The notes under the pieces: generated by a model
The model's database searches: none
What the model saw: the letters and a program-made list of their open reading frames with translations, nothing else
Told to the model about the DNA's origin: nothing
Shown here: positions 41,880-51,495 of the stretch, piece by piece
How the letters are laid out: each line of letters starts with the position of its first letter
Position numbering within the stretch: the first letter of the stretch is position 1
Source: Paenibacillus sp. 1781tsa1
GTDB lineage: Bacteria; Bacillota; Bacilli; Paenibacillales; Paenibacillaceae
Direction of reading: 5' to 3'
NCBI RefSeq assembly: GCF_024159265.1
Contig: NZ_JAMYWY010000001.1
Span: forward strand, 6,510,001-6,574,000
Length of the DNA stretch: 64,000 bases
Made by a program: the position numbers and the translations under genes

Positions 41880-43841
41880 ATGAACTTGCTTGAGTATGCC
41901 ACTCCACCGGCATCCGATCTATTATCCGACCTGGGAAGACGAATTATTGGCGCTGAAGACGCCGATACGCTGAGGGAAAATGCGAATCTGAACGGGGACT
42001 CCTTCAGCGGCAAGATGAGCAGGCTCGGTTCGGAGACCGCCAAGTGGCATGCTCTGCGTCATGTGTTGCCGGAAGAGCTTGCTCAAGCTGTGGAGAGTGG
42101 GGATCTGTATGTACACGATCTGGATCAGTATGCACTTGGTACAACCAACTGCATCTTTATCCCGTTTGACCGTCTGCTGGCTGCGGGTTTCAATACAGGT
42201 AACGGTTCGGTTCGCACACCTCAGACGATCATGTCTGCAATGGCTCTGGTTGCAATCATCTTCCAATCCCAGCAGAACAGTCAATATGGCGGCGTATCGG
42301 CTAATAAGATTGACTGGGATTTGGCCCCTTATGTACAGCGATCGTTCCGCAAACATTATCGCAAAGGACAACGGCTTTTTGGTGAGCATGCTCTGCTTGA
42401 AGATGAACAACTTTATCTGGACAGCATTGAAGCGAAGAATCAGTGTCCGCGGGCATATGCCTTCGCCTACGAAGAGACTGAACTGGAGACAGGACAAGCT
42501 GCCGAATCGCTGATTCATAACCTGAATACGATGAGCAGTCGGGCAGGTGGTCAGATTCCGTTCACTTCTCTGAACTATGGTTTATGCACATCAGCGGAAG
42601 GACGGTTGGTATCACGCTCATTGCTGGAAGCAACCATCCGTGGCCTGGGCAACGGGGAGACTCCCGTGTTCCCACAACATATTTTCCAATGTAAACAAGG
42701 GATCAACCAGGCTCAAGGCGAGCCAAACTATGATTTGTTCCGCCTCGCGGTCACGTGTTCATCCCGGCGGATGTATCCTAACTTTGTCAATGTGGATGCC
42801 TCGTTCAATCTGCCTTTCTATCGTCCGGAAGATCCGGATACGATCATCGCAACCATGGGATGCCGCACACGTACACTGGCTGACCGGTTTGGTCGTAATC
42901 GTCAAAGTGGTAAAGGGAATCTGTCTTTTAATACTATTAACCTGGTCAAGCTCGGCATTCGGTTTGGCATCTGCCAAGGCAACAGAGCGGTTGCCGATCG
43001 GGCGGGATTCTACACTGCACTGGAATCCGTGATGCAAAATGCTGCGGATGGTCTGCTGCATCGGTATCGTATCCAGACCGTGCAACCTGCGAAGGCGTCA
43101 GACTTCATGATGCGGGAGGGGGTATGGGAAGGCGGAGAGCAACTTGCTCCGAATGAACCCGTTGGGGATCTATTAAAGCATGGAACGTTATCCCTGGGTT
43201 TTATCGGTCTAGCTGAATGTATGACAGCTCTCTATGGACGCCATCATGGACAGGACCCTCATGTGCATCGTGAAGCGCTGAACATTATACGCACCATGAG
43301 AGAGTTCTGTGATCAGATGAGCGAGCAGCATAACTTGAATATCACCCTGTTTGCTACACCTGCTGAAGGGTTATCCGGCAAATTCACGAAGATCGACAGA
43401 GCGCGATATGGGCTCATTCCTGAAGTTAATGATCGGGAGTATTATACGAATTCATTCCACATCCCGGTCTATTACACTCTTCCAGCCTATCGCAAGATTG
43501 AACTGGAGGCCCCGTTCCATACTTTATGTAATGCGGGAGCAATCTCCTATGTGGAGCTTGACGGCAACGTTCGAGCCAACACCGCAGCTTTCCTGCGAAT
43601 CGTGCAGTATGCACTGGCGCAGGATATCGGGTATTTTTCCATTAATCATCCCATTGATCGCTGCCCTGCATGTGGTTATGAAGGTGTTATCGGGGAGGTA
43701 TGCCCAGGCTGTGAAGCCCACGAGAACCATGTACACTTCCAGCGGTTACGCCGTGTGACCGGCTATCTGACCGGAGATTACAAAGTGCGCTTTAATGCTG
43801 CGAAGCAGGCTGAAGTGCGGGATCGGGTGAAACACCGGTGA
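41880..43841 (+). CDS. nrdD: Anaerobic ribonucleoside-triphosphate reductase
   Basis: Class III glycyl-radical enzyme that makes dNTPs from NTPs without oxygen. 653 residues. Seen: SQYGGVSANKIDWDLAPY, LNTMSSRAGGQIPFTSLNYG (active-site region), TMGCRTR with the catalytic cysteine, YGLIPEVNDREYYTNSFHIPV, the zinc site C595-x2-C598 with C608-x2-C611, and the glycyl radical in RVTGYL (about Gly628). It lacks an N-terminal ATP-cone, so allosteric activity control by ATP/dATP is probably absent; this accounts for the short length. Strong AGGAGG site. Its stop overlaps the nrdG GTG by 4 bp. Confidence 0.96.
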   Translation: MNLLEYATPPASDLLSDLGRRIIGAEDADTLRENANLNGDSFSGKMSRLGSETAKWHALRHVLPEELAQAVESGDLYVHDLDQYALGTTNCIFIPFDRLLAAGFNTGNGSVRTPQTIMSAMALVAIIFQSQQNSQYGGVSANKIDWDLAPYVQRSFRKHYRKGQRLFGEHALLEDEQLYLDSIEAKNQCPRAYAFAYEETELETGQAAESLIHNLNTMSSRAGGQIPFTSLNYGLCTSAEGRLVSRSLLEATIRGLGNGETPVFPQHIFQCKQGINQAQGEPNYDLFRLAVTCSSRRMYPNFVNVDASFNLPFYRPEDPDTIIATMGCRTRTLADRFGRNRQSGKGNLSFNTINLVKLGIRFGICQGNRAVADRAGFYTALESVMQNAADGLLHRYRIQTVQPAKASDFMMREGVWEGGEQLAPNEPVGDLLKHGTLSLGFIGLAECMTALYGRHHGQDPHVHREALNIIRTMREFCDQMSEQHNLNITLFATPAEGLSGKFTKIDRARYGLIPEVNDREYYTNSFHIPVYYTLPAYRKIELEAPFHTLCNAGAISYVELDGNVRANTAAFLRIVQYALAQDIGYFSINHPIDRCPACGYEGVIGEVCPGCEAHENHVHFQRLRRVTGYLTGDYKVRFNAAKQAEVRDRVKHR

Positions 43842-44347
43842 ATCTATATGGATACATTCCGGAATCAGTGAATGAGGGAACCGGCCTGCGTGCGGTGTTG
43901 TTCATCAGCGGATGCCGTCACGCCTGTCCAGGCTGCTTCAGTCCGGATTCATGGAGCTTTCGAGCGGGTGAGCCTTTTACAGAGGAGCGGCAGCAGCAGA
44001 TTCTGCATGAAGTGACGAACCATCCGTTGCTCGATGGCGTGACGTTGTGTGGCGGTGATCCCTTTTTCTCGGCAGCAGAATGTGCGAACTGGGTTCAGCA
44101 GCTCCGCACGGCACGTCCTGATATGACAGTATGGGCTTATACTGGATTCGAATATGAAGAGCTGATGACTGACCCTGCGAGAGCGGAGCTTGCCCGACTA
44201 TGCGACGTCATTATCGACGGTCGATATATTCAAGCTGAGCGTGACGTCTCTCTGCCCTTCCGTGGCAGTCGGAATCAACGCTTGATTGATGTGCCTGCAA
44301 CACTAACCACTCAAACCATCGTTACGATGCAGCTCAGTATGCTGTAA
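43838..44347 (+). CDS. nrdG: Anaerobic ribonucleotide reductase activating enzyme
   Basis: Radical SAM enzyme that makes the glycyl radical on NrdD. 169 residues. The 4Fe-4S motif is C26-x3-C30-x2-C33 (GCRHACPGCF), followed by GVTLCGGDPFF (SAM binding GGD) and VWAYTGF. The start is GTG, overlapping nrdD in GTGA, so translation is coupled. Followed by a terminator; nrdDG forms a two-gene operon under the FNR-like site. Confidence 0.96.
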   Translation: MNLYGYIPESVNEGTGLRAVLFISGCRHACPGCFSPDSWSFRAGEPFTEERQQQILHEVTNHPLLDGVTLCGGDPFFSAAECANWVQQLRTARPDMTVWAYTGFEYEELMTDPARAELARLCDVIIDGRYIQAERDVSLPFRGSRNQRLIDVPATLTTQTIVTMQLSML

Positions 44348-44349
44348 GG

Positions 44350-44378
44350 CACGGGTCCCGCGGACTCGTGTCTTTTTG
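44350..44378 (+). terminator. Terminator of nrdDG
   Basis: GCACGGGT and ACTCGTGT pair around a CCCGCGG loop, with one mismatch. CTTTTTG follows directly. It starts just after the nrdG stop. Confidence 0.75.
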
Positions 44379-44532
44379 ACGTGCAGCCAATTCATCTCTA
44401 AAGAATTATGTTTTATCCATTCTCTCTATTTTCTTCTCTATTGCATGACGATATATTATATAGGTAGTTATTAATTTAGCATTTAAAATTTAACCGTTTA
44501 CATAAGGTAACCAGGGAGGAATCATCTTTTAT

Positions 44533-45372
44533 ATGGATATTGTTCAAGCATTGATTACATGTATGCCTTTCTTTCGAGATACGATTCGTCAGGATGTAAC
44601 CCTCTCCGTTATTGATCATGAAAAATTCTTATATTTCTCAGCAGGAGAATCGTTAAAGCAACTGAATTATCAACCCGGTGACCCTCTATTGGATGGAAAT
44701 CGAAATTTTGCTGATCTCAACGGCGGTACAGTCAAACGATTCGATCACTATCCTAAAGATTTGTTCGGTGTTCCTTTTGACGTGGCCTTTATCCCCATTA
44801 AAAATGAACAAGGTGAAGTCATCGCCCTGTTTAACCTGCTCTACAGTATGGATGACCAGGACCAGCTGCAACAACTCATGGATGCTACCGAAAACCTGAC
44901 CAACCAGTTAATTGACAGTGTACAGCATGTGGCAGCACACTCCGAGGAACTCAGTGCCACCACCGAAGAGATCCGGAACAATTCCAAACAAGCCGTACAG
45001 AAATCAGGAAATGTAACTCAAGTCGCCAGCTTCATTCGTGAAATCTCCGAACAAACCAATCTGCTCGGCTTGAATGCAGCCATTGAAGCGGCTCGTGTAG
45101 GTGAAGCAGGTGCAGGTTTTGGCGTTGTTGCCAAAGAAATTCGCAAACTGTCCGTGGATACCAAAGAAGCAACGGCCCGTATTGAAGATTCTCTTCTCTC
45201 GGTTCGGCAATCCATTCAAGGCATGGAGAATGAACTAGGTGAGATCACTGCAAGCTCCCAAGAGCAGGCTGAACTCGTAAACAATTTCATGAGCACAATT
45301 GAGCAGCTGAACGAAACCAACAAACAATTGAAGCAATTTGTGCAAAAAATGATTACGTTTGACGGAAAATAA
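44533..45372 (+). CDS. Soluble methyl-accepting chemotaxis-like protein with PAS-like N-terminus
   Basis: 279 residues with no transmembrane segment. The N-terminal ~115 residues form a PAS-like sensor (DVTLSVIDHEKFLYFSAGE, then VPFDVAFIPIKNEQGEVIALFNLLYSM). The rest is a coiled-coil MCP signalling domain with the conserved hairpin tip EISEQTNLLGLNAAIEAARVGEAGAGFGVVAKEIRKL, which contacts CheA and CheW. The size and build resemble YfmS of B. subtilis. Clean ribosome site GGGAGG. Stands alone, ended by the bidirectional terminator at 45477. The ligand, possibly a redox or oxygen cue given the location, is unknown. Confidence 0.88.
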   Translation: MDIVQALITCMPFFRDTIRQDVTLSVIDHEKFLYFSAGESLKQLNYQPGDPLLDGNRNFADLNGGTVKRFDHYPKDLFGVPFDVAFIPIKNEQGEVIALFNLLYSMDDQDQLQQLMDATENLTNQLIDSVQHVAAHSEELSATTEEIRNNSKQAVQKSGNVTQVASFIREISEQTNLLGLNAAIEAARVGEAGAGFGVVAKEIRKLSVDTKEATARIEDSLLSVRQSIQGMENELGEITASSQEQAELVNNFMSTIEQLNETNKQLKQFVQKMITFDGK

Positions 45373-45476
45373 AATACGTGCGATGGCAAAGCATTTTGCA
45401 TAATTCTATTGCTACCGCTCAGGATAAAAGAGTTGGACAGGAAGAAGCATCCTGATCCAACCAGCTATAGACCAAC

Positions 45477-45507
45477 AAAAGCCTCCGAAAACATTCGGAG
45501 GCTTTTT
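45477..45507. terminator. Bidirectional terminator
   Basis: AAAAGCCTCCGAA and TTCGGAGGCTTTTT pair perfectly with an ACA-type loop. T runs occur on both strands, so it serves both the chemoreceptor gene and the GH3 gene. Confidence 0.92.
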
Positions 45508-45524
45508 CATTAGCTATATTCAAC

Positions 45525-48347
45525 TTAACGAATCTCGAAGTGACTGATACGTACACCTGCCGACAGCACAATGTATACATCCTGCGCGCCTGATGCACCT
45601 GTGAGTTCTGCCTTCACGGTAGACCACTGCTGGGCTTCGCCTTGTACCAGTTCCACACGTCCTGCGAGTGTACCATCTGGTGAGCCGAGTCGCACTTCCA
45701 ACACAGCGCCAGCTTGTTCTGCGGAGACACGTGCTTCCATTGCTGCTGCCCCACTACCCAGATCGGCATCTTTGAAGGCAATCCATCCTTGCTCTCCAAC
45801 GACACGGACAGCACTTCCGCCCTCTTTGCTCTCATCCAGGTCAACACCCAGGTAAGCATCATAATTCTCGGCACGGGTGGCGACACTCAAATTACGAGCA
45901 GGGATCGTCTCTCCTTCTACCGTCAGGTCTGCAACCAGCTGAACATCGGAGGAAGACTTGGCAACCATAATGGAGTAAGTTCCACTTTCCACAACATAGC
46001 GATCACGAGTTACATCCCAGATGGCCAGTTCCTGAACAGGCAAGGTAAAACTAACTTTAGCTGTAGCTCCCGCTTCGATATGAAGACGACGGAATCCTTT
46101 TAACGTTTTGAGTGGACGTTTCACGCGGGATTTGCCTGCACGAACGTACAACTGTACAACCTCGTCACTGGCGATTGAACCGGTATTGGTCACATCTACG
46201 GTTACCGTAACGTTGCCCTCTGTACTCACTTGAGCCGGGCTAAGTTTCAAATTGCTGTATTTAAATGTTGCATACGTCAGACCATGTCCAAACGGATACA
46301 GTACATTGCCTTCAAAATATTGATACGTCCGACCGGATTGAATAATATCGTAATCCTTAATGTCAGTCAGTTGATCTGCCGATTGTACCCACGTCATATT
46401 GAGACGGCCTGCCGGCGCGTAGTCGCCATACAATACGTCAGCTACTGCGTTACCCAGTTCCTGTCCTGCGTGTGAAGTATACAATACCGCCGGGATATTG
46501 TCCTGAACCCAGTTGGATGTGAACGGATAACTACCTACGATGACAACTACCGTGTTCGGGTTCGCGGCATAGACCGCTTCAACCAAACGTTGCTGGGATT
46601 CAGCCAGATCCAGACTTGGACGGTCAATCTCTTCTTTCCCATTGACAAGCGGATTATTACCTACAAAGACAAGCGCCGTATCCGCAGCCTTGGCAGCTGC
46701 TACTGCTTCTTCGAGTCCATTCACAATCACATCCTGCTTGAATGTCTCTGTGGTACCGAAGGTTTTCAGATCTTCAGACACTGTGAATGCATCGTTCCCG
46801 CCATTAGGTGCAGTCACCGTTTTGCCATTCCATGTGGTGAGACCTACACTGCCATCCTCTTGTGGTAACAGGTGGAATACTTCCTTCACGAACCAGCCAT
46901 ACACTTCATCTGCGGAAGCCGTTACGGTCTCTTCATCTGTCGTCAGATATTTGCCGTTGCTTTCTGCCTGCAAAGTAAAACTTCCGAAGCCCCAGTCGGA
47001 CACCATGAACGTCTCCGCTTCTCCCGATGCAATAACAGGTGATTTCTCACCTGCCGCCAGTCCAATCTTCTTCCCATTCGCCACGGAAGTTAACGTAATG
47101 CGGTCATTTCCATCCTTGAACGCTACTTTGTCGCTGCCTACTTTGCCACGGATCGCCTCAAGTGGGGATACGTTATACGGCATGGTACCTGCATACCAGT
47201 CACGATAGACGGTTCCGCCCAATTGACCAATGACAACCACTTTACCTGCCTTCGTTTTGTCCAGCGGCAGTGTGCCTTTGTCATTTTTGAGCAATACCAC
47301 TTGTTCTCTCGCGGCTCTGAGCGACAGTTCTTTTGCTTTCTCCGTCATCATGGACTCTTCACCAATAGCAGCGTACGGGTTGCCTTCTTCCGGATCGAAC
47401 TCTCCCAGACGGAAACGCACACGGAACGTATTAAACAACGCCTTGTCGATGTCATCCATCGTGAGTGTACCTTGTTCCAACCCTTCACGCAGCGCCTGTT
47501 TGGACAGCTCAGCATCATCGGTGATGCTATCAATTCCTGCCTTTACGGACTCTACCGTACCCGGTGTGTGGGAATCATAGTATTTATGATCGTTCTTGAT
47601 GCCCATTACGTCGCCTGCATCACTGACAATGAAACCATCCATGCCCCATTCGCCTTTAACAATCTCGTTTACAAAAGGATGCAACAACGCTGGCGTACCA
47701 TTAATGGAGTTGTACGCAGTCATCATGGACTGTGCGCCGCCTTCTTTGAATGGCTTCTCGAATGCTTTCAGATAATATTCACGCATGTTGCGCGGATCAA
47801 TGCTGGACGAACCACTTCCACGATCAACTTCGTTATTATTCGCAAGAAAATGCTTCAACGTAGCTACCGCTTTGTAATACTTCGGATGGTCGCCCTGAAT
47901 TCCTTTGACCAATGCTGTCGTCAGCTCGGCTGTCAGTTCCGGATCTTCACCATACGCCTCTTCATTCCGTCCCCAGCGCGGGTCACGTTCCATATCCACT
48001 GTAGGTGCCCACAGCGTAAGACCGTTCACTGCCGGATTGCGCTTATAAAATACACGTGCCTCGTCTCCGAGAACGGAGCCAATCTCCTTCATCAGATCCG
48101 CATCCCATGTGCATGCCAACCCTACCGGTTGTGGGAAGGATGTTGCTTCTCCAAGCCAGGCCAGGCCGTGGGCCGCTTCCGTTCCGTGTTTGTAAGCAGG
48201 CACACCCAAGCGATCTACTGCTGGCTGATATTGCAGCATGGATTCAATTTTTTCATCTTCAGTCAAGCGGGATACAAGATCTTTCACGCGGGAATCTAAC
48301 TCTAGTGCTGTATCTTGAAACGGATATTTCGTTTGGTTGGTAGTCAT
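45525..48347 (-). CDS. Glycoside hydrolase family 3 beta-glycosidase with inserted and C-terminal carbohydrate-binding-like domains
   Basis: Cuts beta-linked sugars (beta-glucosidase or beta-xylosidase; specificity not readable). 940 residues, no signal peptide, so probably cytoplasmic. GH3 N-domain: GTEAAHGLAWLGEATSFPQ, DMERDPRWGRNEEAYGEDP, ATLKHFLANNN and the nucleophile Asp in GFIVSDAGD, where usual members have SDW. The GH3 C-domain is split by an insertion of about 130 residues with beta-trefoil-like repeats (KKIGLAAGEKSP, GKYLTTDEE). Fibronectin-III-like domain (ASDEVVQLYVRAGKSRVKRP) and a final CBM6-like beta-sandwich. ATG at 48347 follows AAAGGAG. Single gene. Confidence 0.92.
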   Translation of the reverse strand: MTTNQTKYPFQDTALELDSRVKDLVSRLTEDEKIESMLQYQPAVDRLGVPAYKHGTEAAHGLAWLGEATSFPQPVGLACTWDADLMKEIGSVLGDEARVFYKRNPAVNGLTLWAPTVDMERDPRWGRNEEAYGEDPELTAELTTALVKGIQGDHPKYYKAVATLKHFLANNNEVDRGSGSSSIDPRNMREYYLKAFEKPFKEGGAQSMMTAYNSINGTPALLHPFVNEIVKGEWGMDGFIVSDAGDVMGIKNDHKYYDSHTPGTVESVKAGIDSITDDAELSKQALREGLEQGTLTMDDIDKALFNTFRVRFRLGEFDPEEGNPYAAIGEESMMTEKAKELSLRAAREQVVLLKNDKGTLPLDKTKAGKVVVIGQLGGTVYRDWYAGTMPYNVSPLEAIRGKVGSDKVAFKDGNDRITLTSVANGKKIGLAAGEKSPVIASGEAETFMVSDWGFGSFTLQAESNGKYLTTDEETVTASADEVYGWFVKEVFHLLPQEDGSVGLTTWNGKTVTAPNGGNDAFTVSEDLKTFGTTETFKQDVIVNGLEEAVAAAKAADTALVFVGNNPLVNGKEEIDRPSLDLAESQQRLVEAVYAANPNTVVVIVGSYPFTSNWVQDNIPAVLYTSHAGQELGNAVADVLYGDYAPAGRLNMTWVQSADQLTDIKDYDIIQSGRTYQYFEGNVLYPFGHGLTYATFKYSNLKLSPAQVSTEGNVTVTVDVTNTGSIASDEVVQLYVRAGKSRVKRPLKTLKGFRRLHIEAGATAKVSFTLPVQELAIWDVTRDRYVVESGTYSIMVAKSSSDVQLVADLTVEGETIPARNLSVATRAENYDAYLGVDLDESKEGGSAVRVVGEQGWIAFKDADLGSGAAAMEARVSAEQAGAVLEVRLGSPDGTLAGRVELVQGEAQQWSTVKAELTGASGAQDVYIVLSAGVRISHFEIR

Positions 48348-48737
48348 ATGGAATCTCCTTTGGTTATCGGTAATTAGGACGTGTCTCAAAACTCACAGTT
48401 AAAATGATAGCGAATACATATCTCAAGAAAAAATGGTGGTTTATTCGGATGAATTCGTTCTTCCAATGGTTAGATTAATCCTTTTATAATCAACGTTCAC
48501 AGGTGTATACCTCTATTTCATTTTCAAAACCTAAAACGGTTTCGGTAATCTTATCATATAGCATGTTTAACAAAAAAAATAGAGGTTCTGCGCAGGAAAT
48601 TGTGAACATCCCCTCTGCAAAATCTGAACAGCACCGTTTTTTCCTGGCATAGTCTGGCAATCATGAATAAGAGTACAACGATGTGCACTGAACGATATGC
48701 GAATCAACCGAATGAAGATAAATAAGGAGGAAGACTA
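48348..48737. other. Divergent promoter region of the GH3 and FAD/Rieske genes
   Basis: 390 bp, no gene. About 185 bp upstream of the GH3 start lies CCGAAACCGTTTTAGG on the minus strand (48531-48546), similar to LacI-family operators or a catabolite-response element; this fits a sugar-controlled gene but the match is partial. Confidence 0.4.
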
Positions 48738-50282
48738 ATGAACGACAATCAGCAGCCCAAGACGGGTCTGCCGCCCGTCCCCGAATCACTTTGGCGTGCT
48801 ACGCATGAATTCGACGCCTATCCTAAACTGACTGAAGATATCACCGCTGATGTAGCGATTATTGGTGCCGGTATTGCAGGCATTACTACCGCTTATCTGC
48901 TGGCACAGACGGGTATGCGTGTGGTCGTGCTGGAGGCTGGAAAAGTATTGGATGGCACGACCGGTCATACCACCGCCAAGGTATCTGCCCAACACGGCGT
49001 CATATTTGATGAAATTATGCATCACTTCGGACAAGAGCAGGCTCGGATGTACTATGAAGGTAATGCCGATGCCGCCAAGTGGATGCGCAATCTGGTGAAG
49101 GAAAAACAGATTGATTGCCAGTGGGCAGAGGAAGATGCCTACGTCTACATTCAATCCGAGGAAAACATCAAAAAACTGGAGATCGAGCTGACCGCTTATG
49201 GGAAACTCAATATTCCTGGTGAGTGGGTTGATCCCCTCCCTATTCCAGTTCCCGCCAGAGCAGGCATTCGCATGCCGGGTCAGGCACGCTTTGATCCACT
49301 GGCCTATCTGCACTACTTGCTCGATTCCGCTGTGAAACAAGGGGTGCGTATCTATGAGCACACCACCGTAACCGATGTAGAGGAAGATGCTTCACTACAT
49401 GTCAGAACATATGGAGATGGTCCATCCGTAACAGCGGAACATATTGTCGTGGCTTCTCATTTTCCCGTCTATGATCCCGGATTTTATTTCACACGATTAC
49501 ATGCCGAGCGATCGTACGCCGTATTAGTCGAACCGGAAAAACCGTATGCTGGTGGCATGTATATCTCGGACGATACACCATACCGATCTCTGCGTACTGT
49601 CCTTCATGAGGGAAAAGAACTCATTCTCTTCGGGGGAGAAAATCACAAAACCGGACAAGGCATCTGCACCTTCGGTCATTATGAACGCCTGGAGCAATTC
49701 GCAGCGGAGACATTTGGTATCCGCAACATTCCTTTTCGCTGGTCAGCTCAGGATCTGATCTCTATTGACAAGGTGCCTTACATTGGGCCGATTACTGGAA
49801 GACATGAACGTGTCTATGTGGCGACCGGGTTTGCCAAATGGGGAATGACAACGGGCACGATGGCAGGACACATTCTTGCAGATCGCATCACCGGTCGTGA
49901 CAATCCACATGCTGCCATATTTGATCCGGCAAGATTCAAGGCCGATCCTGGCATGAAACATTTTATTGTGGAAAATGTGAATGTAGCCAAGCAATTAATC
50001 TCCGGTAAAGTAGGCATTGTGCACAAAAATGTTAGCGATATTGGCGAAGACGAAGGGGCCGTCGTTCGTCATAACGGCAAACGTGCTGGCGCCTATAAGG
50101 ACACCACTGGCAAGCTGTTTCTGGTGGATACCACCTGCACCCATCTGGGGTGCGAAGTCGAATGGAACGAGGGCGAGCGTTCGTGGGATTGCCCATGCCA
50201 TGGTTCACGCTTCGATTATGCAGGCCATGTCATTGAGGGCCCTGCTGTGGAAGACCTTAAAGTTCTGGATGCACAAGAATAA
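48738..50282 (+). CDS. FAD-dependent oxidoreductase with C-terminal Rieske domain (YhfW type)
   Basis: 514 residues. N-terminal DAO-type FAD domain: ADVAIIGAGIAGITTAYLLAQTGMRVVVLEAG (dinucleotide fold), TTGHTTAKVSAQHG, and a late GPITGRHERVYVATGFAKWGMTTGT for the FAD tail. A C-terminal Rieske [2Fe-2S] domain has CTHLGC (Cys, His) and CPCHGSRF (Cys, His), giving two Cys and two His ligands. The design implies electron passage between flavin and cluster. Similar to YhfW of B. subtilis. Substrate unknown. AAGGAGG ribosome site; followed by a strong terminator. Confidence 0.93.
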   Translation: MNDNQQPKTGLPPVPESLWRATHEFDAYPKLTEDITADVAIIGAGIAGITTAYLLAQTGMRVVVLEAGKVLDGTTGHTTAKVSAQHGVIFDEIMHHFGQEQARMYYEGNADAAKWMRNLVKEKQIDCQWAEEDAYVYIQSEENIKKLEIELTAYGKLNIPGEWVDPLPIPVPARAGIRMPGQARFDPLAYLHYLLDSAVKQGVRIYEHTTVTDVEEDASLHVRTYGDGPSVTAEHIVVASHFPVYDPGFYFTRLHAERSYAVLVEPEKPYAGGMYISDDTPYRSLRTVLHEGKELILFGGENHKTGQGICTFGHYERLEQFAAETFGIRNIPFRWSAQDLISIDKVPYIGPITGRHERVYVATGFAKWGMTTGTMAGHILADRITGRDNPHAAIFDPARFKADPGMKHFIVENVNVAKQLISGKVGIVHKNVSDIGEDEGAVVRHNGKRAGAYKDTTGKLFLVDTTCTHLGCEVEWNEGERSWDCPCHGSRFDYAGHVIEGPAVEDLKVLDAQE

Positions 50283-50335
50283 CCGACATTTAGCGATTAA
50301 CCTGTAAACCAAAGAAACAAAAGTTCATCTCACAG

Positions 50336-50384
50336 ACCGGATCGGAATCCGCCTCCAGACGGAAGTAACCGATCCGGTTTTTTC
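50336..50384 (+). terminator. Terminator of the FAD/Rieske gene
   Basis: ACCGGATCGG (50336-50345) pairs perfectly with CCGATCCGGT (50369-50378), with a second small stem in the loop. TTTTTTCG follows. Confidence 0.88.
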
Positions 50385-50579
50385 GTATGCTGAATTATAG
50401 CTGAACAGACAGCTTCAGCTAAGCGTCAGTATTAAACAAACTTCTTATCGATAAATCGTGATACGGAACTATTTTAAAGTCACTACCTTGCATTAAACAG
50501 TACCGAAATGCTATGATAACTTCACCACTACTGAACAATATACACTAGCGATAAATGAAGCTATTTAGGAGGAACCTGT

Positions 50580-50909
50580 GTGAATGTGAACATCCAGTTC
50601 AAAAAAGGAGTATTGGAGCTGTGCGTCCTGGTATTAATTAACCGCCAGGATCGGTATGGCTACGAACTGGCTCAGGCGGTCTCCAAACATATCGAAGTTG
50701 CTGAGGGCGCACTGTATCCCTTGCTTCGCCGGCTTGTAAATGACGGGTACTGCACCACCTATCTGCAAGAATCAAGCGAAGGACCGCCGCGTAAGTATTA
50801 CCGACTGTCCGATACAGGTCGCGACTATATGACGGCACTGACGACAGAGTGGAATGAATTTGTGCGCAATGTCGCAAATCTGATTGAGGAAGGAACTCAT
50901 AATGAATAG
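50580..50909 (+). CDS. PadR-family regulator
   Basis: 109 residues. Winged helix with FKKGVLELCVLVLINRQDRYGYELAQAVSKHIEVAEGALYPLLRRLVNDGYCTTYLQES, the usual PadR pattern with a beta-hairpin wing (GPPRKYYRLSDTGRDYM). Start is GTG at 50580, 7 nt after AGGAGG. Operon with the next two genes: the DUF1700 start overlaps its end. PadR-DUF1700-DUF4097 sets are common in Firmicutes; PadR commonly represses its own operon and is relieved by envelope or antibiotic stress. Confidence 0.93.
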   Translation: MNVNIQFKKGVLELCVLVLINRQDRYGYELAQAVSKHIEVAEGALYPLLRRLVNDGYCTTYLQESSEGPPRKYYRLSDTGRDYMTALTTEWNEFVRNVANLIEEGTHNE

Positions 50910-51495
50910 ACAACAATTTATGCAGGCCATGGAAATTCATCTCCGGCCGATGGAACCGCAGGAACGGGCAGAGTTGCTCGCCGACTATGATCAACATTTC
51001 GAGCTTGGACTACGAGAAGGCAGGCTGGAAGAAGAGATCGCTCGGGAACTCGGACAGCCGGAAGAAATCGCCAAGGAAGCACTCGGTGATCGTTATGACA
51101 TGCATACGCCGGGTTCAGATGCGTTCTATGCACCGACGTATCGCGAAATGCGGTCACCCAGAAACAACACCAGAGCCACTCGCAACTTCTTCACAGCCGT
51201 TGGCCTGTTATTCCTGAATCTGATGCTTGGCATTCCACTTGGTCTTACTCTATGGTCAGTATGGCTTACGCTCGCGAGCTTGTCCTTACTGGTTCTTGCA
51301 CCTGTCGCAGCGGTTGTGGACTTCGTGTTCTTGGGTCAACTCGATAAGGCTGAGATTTTCGTGGGGATTGGTGCATTCGGTGTCGGCATTTTGTTTGCCC
51401 TTGCATCGAAATCCGTGTATAGAGCCTTCAAAAACATCACTATTCGATACATTAAATGGAATAAAAATACGATGAAAGGAGATGTTTCCGCATGA
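50902..51495 (+). CDS. DUF1700-family membrane protein
   Basis: 197 residues. N-terminal cytoplasmic helical part with the family pattern (EPQERAELLADYDQHFELGLREGRLEEEIARELGQPEEIAKEAL), typical of the HAAS signalling domain of PadR-linked proteins. Two or three transmembrane segments follow (about 95-165), then a basic C-terminal tail. ATG at 50902 is preceded by GAGGAAGG inside PadR; 8-bp overlap. Probably passes a membrane signal to PadR or DUF4097; inferred from gene order. Confidence 0.88.
   Translation: MNRQQFMQAMEIHLRPMEPQERAELLADYDQHFELGLREGRLEEEIARELGQPEEIAKEALGDRYDMHTPGSDAFYAPTYREMRSPRNNTRATRNFFTAVGLLFLNLMLGIPLGLTLWSVWLTLASLSLLVLAPVAAVVDFVFLGQLDKAEIFVGIGAFGVGILFALASKSVYRAFKNITIRYIKWNKNTMKGDVSA

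Noticed and set aside
41880..43841. Truncated or broken nrdD
   Set aside because: Although short, it has the active-site cysteine, zinc cysteines and glycyl-radical motif; the missing part is only the ATP-cone, which many class III enzymes lack.
47223..48299. 358-codon plus-strand frame opposite the GH3 gene
   Set aside because: No ribosome site and no family pattern; it is a shadow of the conserved GH3 catalytic domain.
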